From NCBI RefSeq assembly GCF_001612685.1, contig NZ_BDAY01000009.1:124001-188000 (forward strand): a stretch of DNA of 64,000 bases, written 5' to 3'. Below, one piece after another: positions 63,742 to 64,000 of the stretch. Numbering within the stretch: position 1 is the first letter of the stretch; the number at the start of each line of letters is the position of its first letter. The DNA comes from Nocardia altamirensis NBRC 108246. GTDB lineage: Bacteria; Actinomycetota; Actinomycetes; Mycobacteriales; Mycobacteriaceae. The notes under the pieces are model-generated. The model made no database searches, was not told where the DNA came from, and worked only from the letters and a program-made list of their open reading frames with translations. The position numbers and the translations under genes were made by a program.

Positions 63742-64000
63742 TCAGAAGATTGTCCGCGGCATCAGCACGACCCGCCAGCCGTCCGGATCGGGAAAGGTCA
63801 ACGCGCCGTTGCGAGTCCAGTACGGATTCGCCGCCTCGACCTGATCGACACCGAACGCCGTGAGCCGCTCGGCCACCTCGGCCACCTGCGCCGCACTCGT
63901 GAAGTACAGCACCAGCAGGTTTTCCGCAGTCGGCGCCGCACCAGGACTGCCATCCTCATGCGTGACGAATTCCAAGTGATAGTTCTCCCCCGGCAGCCCG
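63742..64000 (-). CDS. VOC (glyoxalase/bleomycin-resistance fold) family protein, N-terminus outside window
   Basis: The frame is open to the right edge, so at least 86 C-terminal residues are seen. NYHLEFV carries the metal-ligand Glu strand of the first visible module. LLVLYFTSAAQVAEVAERLTAFG and FPDPDGWRVVLM give the second half of the repeat. Product class (isomerase, dioxygenase or resistance protein) cannot be told from this part. Confidence 0.82.
   Translation of the reverse strand, partial: GLPGENYHLEFVTHEDGSPGAAPTAENLLVLYFTSAAQVAEVAERLTAFGVDQVEAANPYWTRNGALTFPDPDGWRVVLMPRTIF

Overview
The window is high-GC actinobacterial DNA with no rRNA, tRNA, CRISPR array or complete insertion sequence that I could find. 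MshA (mycothiol), an HbhA-type adhesin, a PapA-like acyltransferase, a PPE/EspG cassette and the bS22 micro-protein point to a mycolic-acid-bearing actinomycete, most likely Nocardia. Genus is an inference. From memory of the Mycobacterium tuberculosis map, the order is largely collinear with Rv0472c-Rv0511: hbhA, deoC, the lprQ-like transpeptidase, murB, mshA, gpmA, senX3-regX3, ppx, proC, galE2-like, hemACD. Lineage-specific blocks are inserted between these.

Layout. 0-5.1 kb: rex-hemA-hemC-hemD, an early tetrapyrrole operon led by its own NADH/NAD+ sensor, with a Rex-type operator in front. 5.1-9.7 kb: glutaredoxin-like protein, HAD phosphatase, acyltransferase plus epimerase, bS22 and a small HTH protein. 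9.9-15.4 kb: proC, thioesterase, sugar isomerase-like protein, a proline-rich membrane protein and a Ppx/GppA enzyme, the last three tightly packed. 15.4-18.7 kb: a Cys-rich conserved protein, a small secreted protein and senX3-regX3. 18.8-24.6 kb: an insertion relative to M. tuberculosis with an HxlR regulator, a reductase and two tandem secreted CocE/NonD esterases. 25-29.8 kb: gpmA, ROK kinase, YbjN protein, mshA and a hydrolase. 29.8-40.7 kb: SDR, mscL, L,D-transpeptidase lipoprotein, murB, two DUF2505 proteins, a methyltransferase, an AbiEi-like protein without a partner, DUF2993, deoC, GNAT, purU and a hydrolase. 40.8-48.3 kb: DUF2516, hbhA with its HTH partner, DUF445, TetR, ABC1 kinase, enoyl-reductase-like protein and a methyltransferase.

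48.5-54 kb is the most accessory-looking part. Two serine beta-lactamase-fold hydrolases flank a secreted protein made of two pentapeptide repeat tracts (PPVTT, then GYDRx). Next comes a three-gene type VII secretion cassette (helical protein, PPE-like protein, EspG-like chaperone) without any secretion machinery. 54-64 kb holds a PPK2 kinase, an LLM oxidoreductase, a membrane DsbA-VKOR disulfide pair, an HtrA-like protease, a zinc alcohol dehydrogenase, an AI-2E family transporter, a PapA-like acyltransferase divergent from its probable TetR regulator, a ZIP transporter and a truncated VOC protein.

Family calls come from motif recognition without database searches. Operators and terminators were read by eye from inverted repeats, and start codons were chosen from visible Shine-Dalgarno sites where possible.
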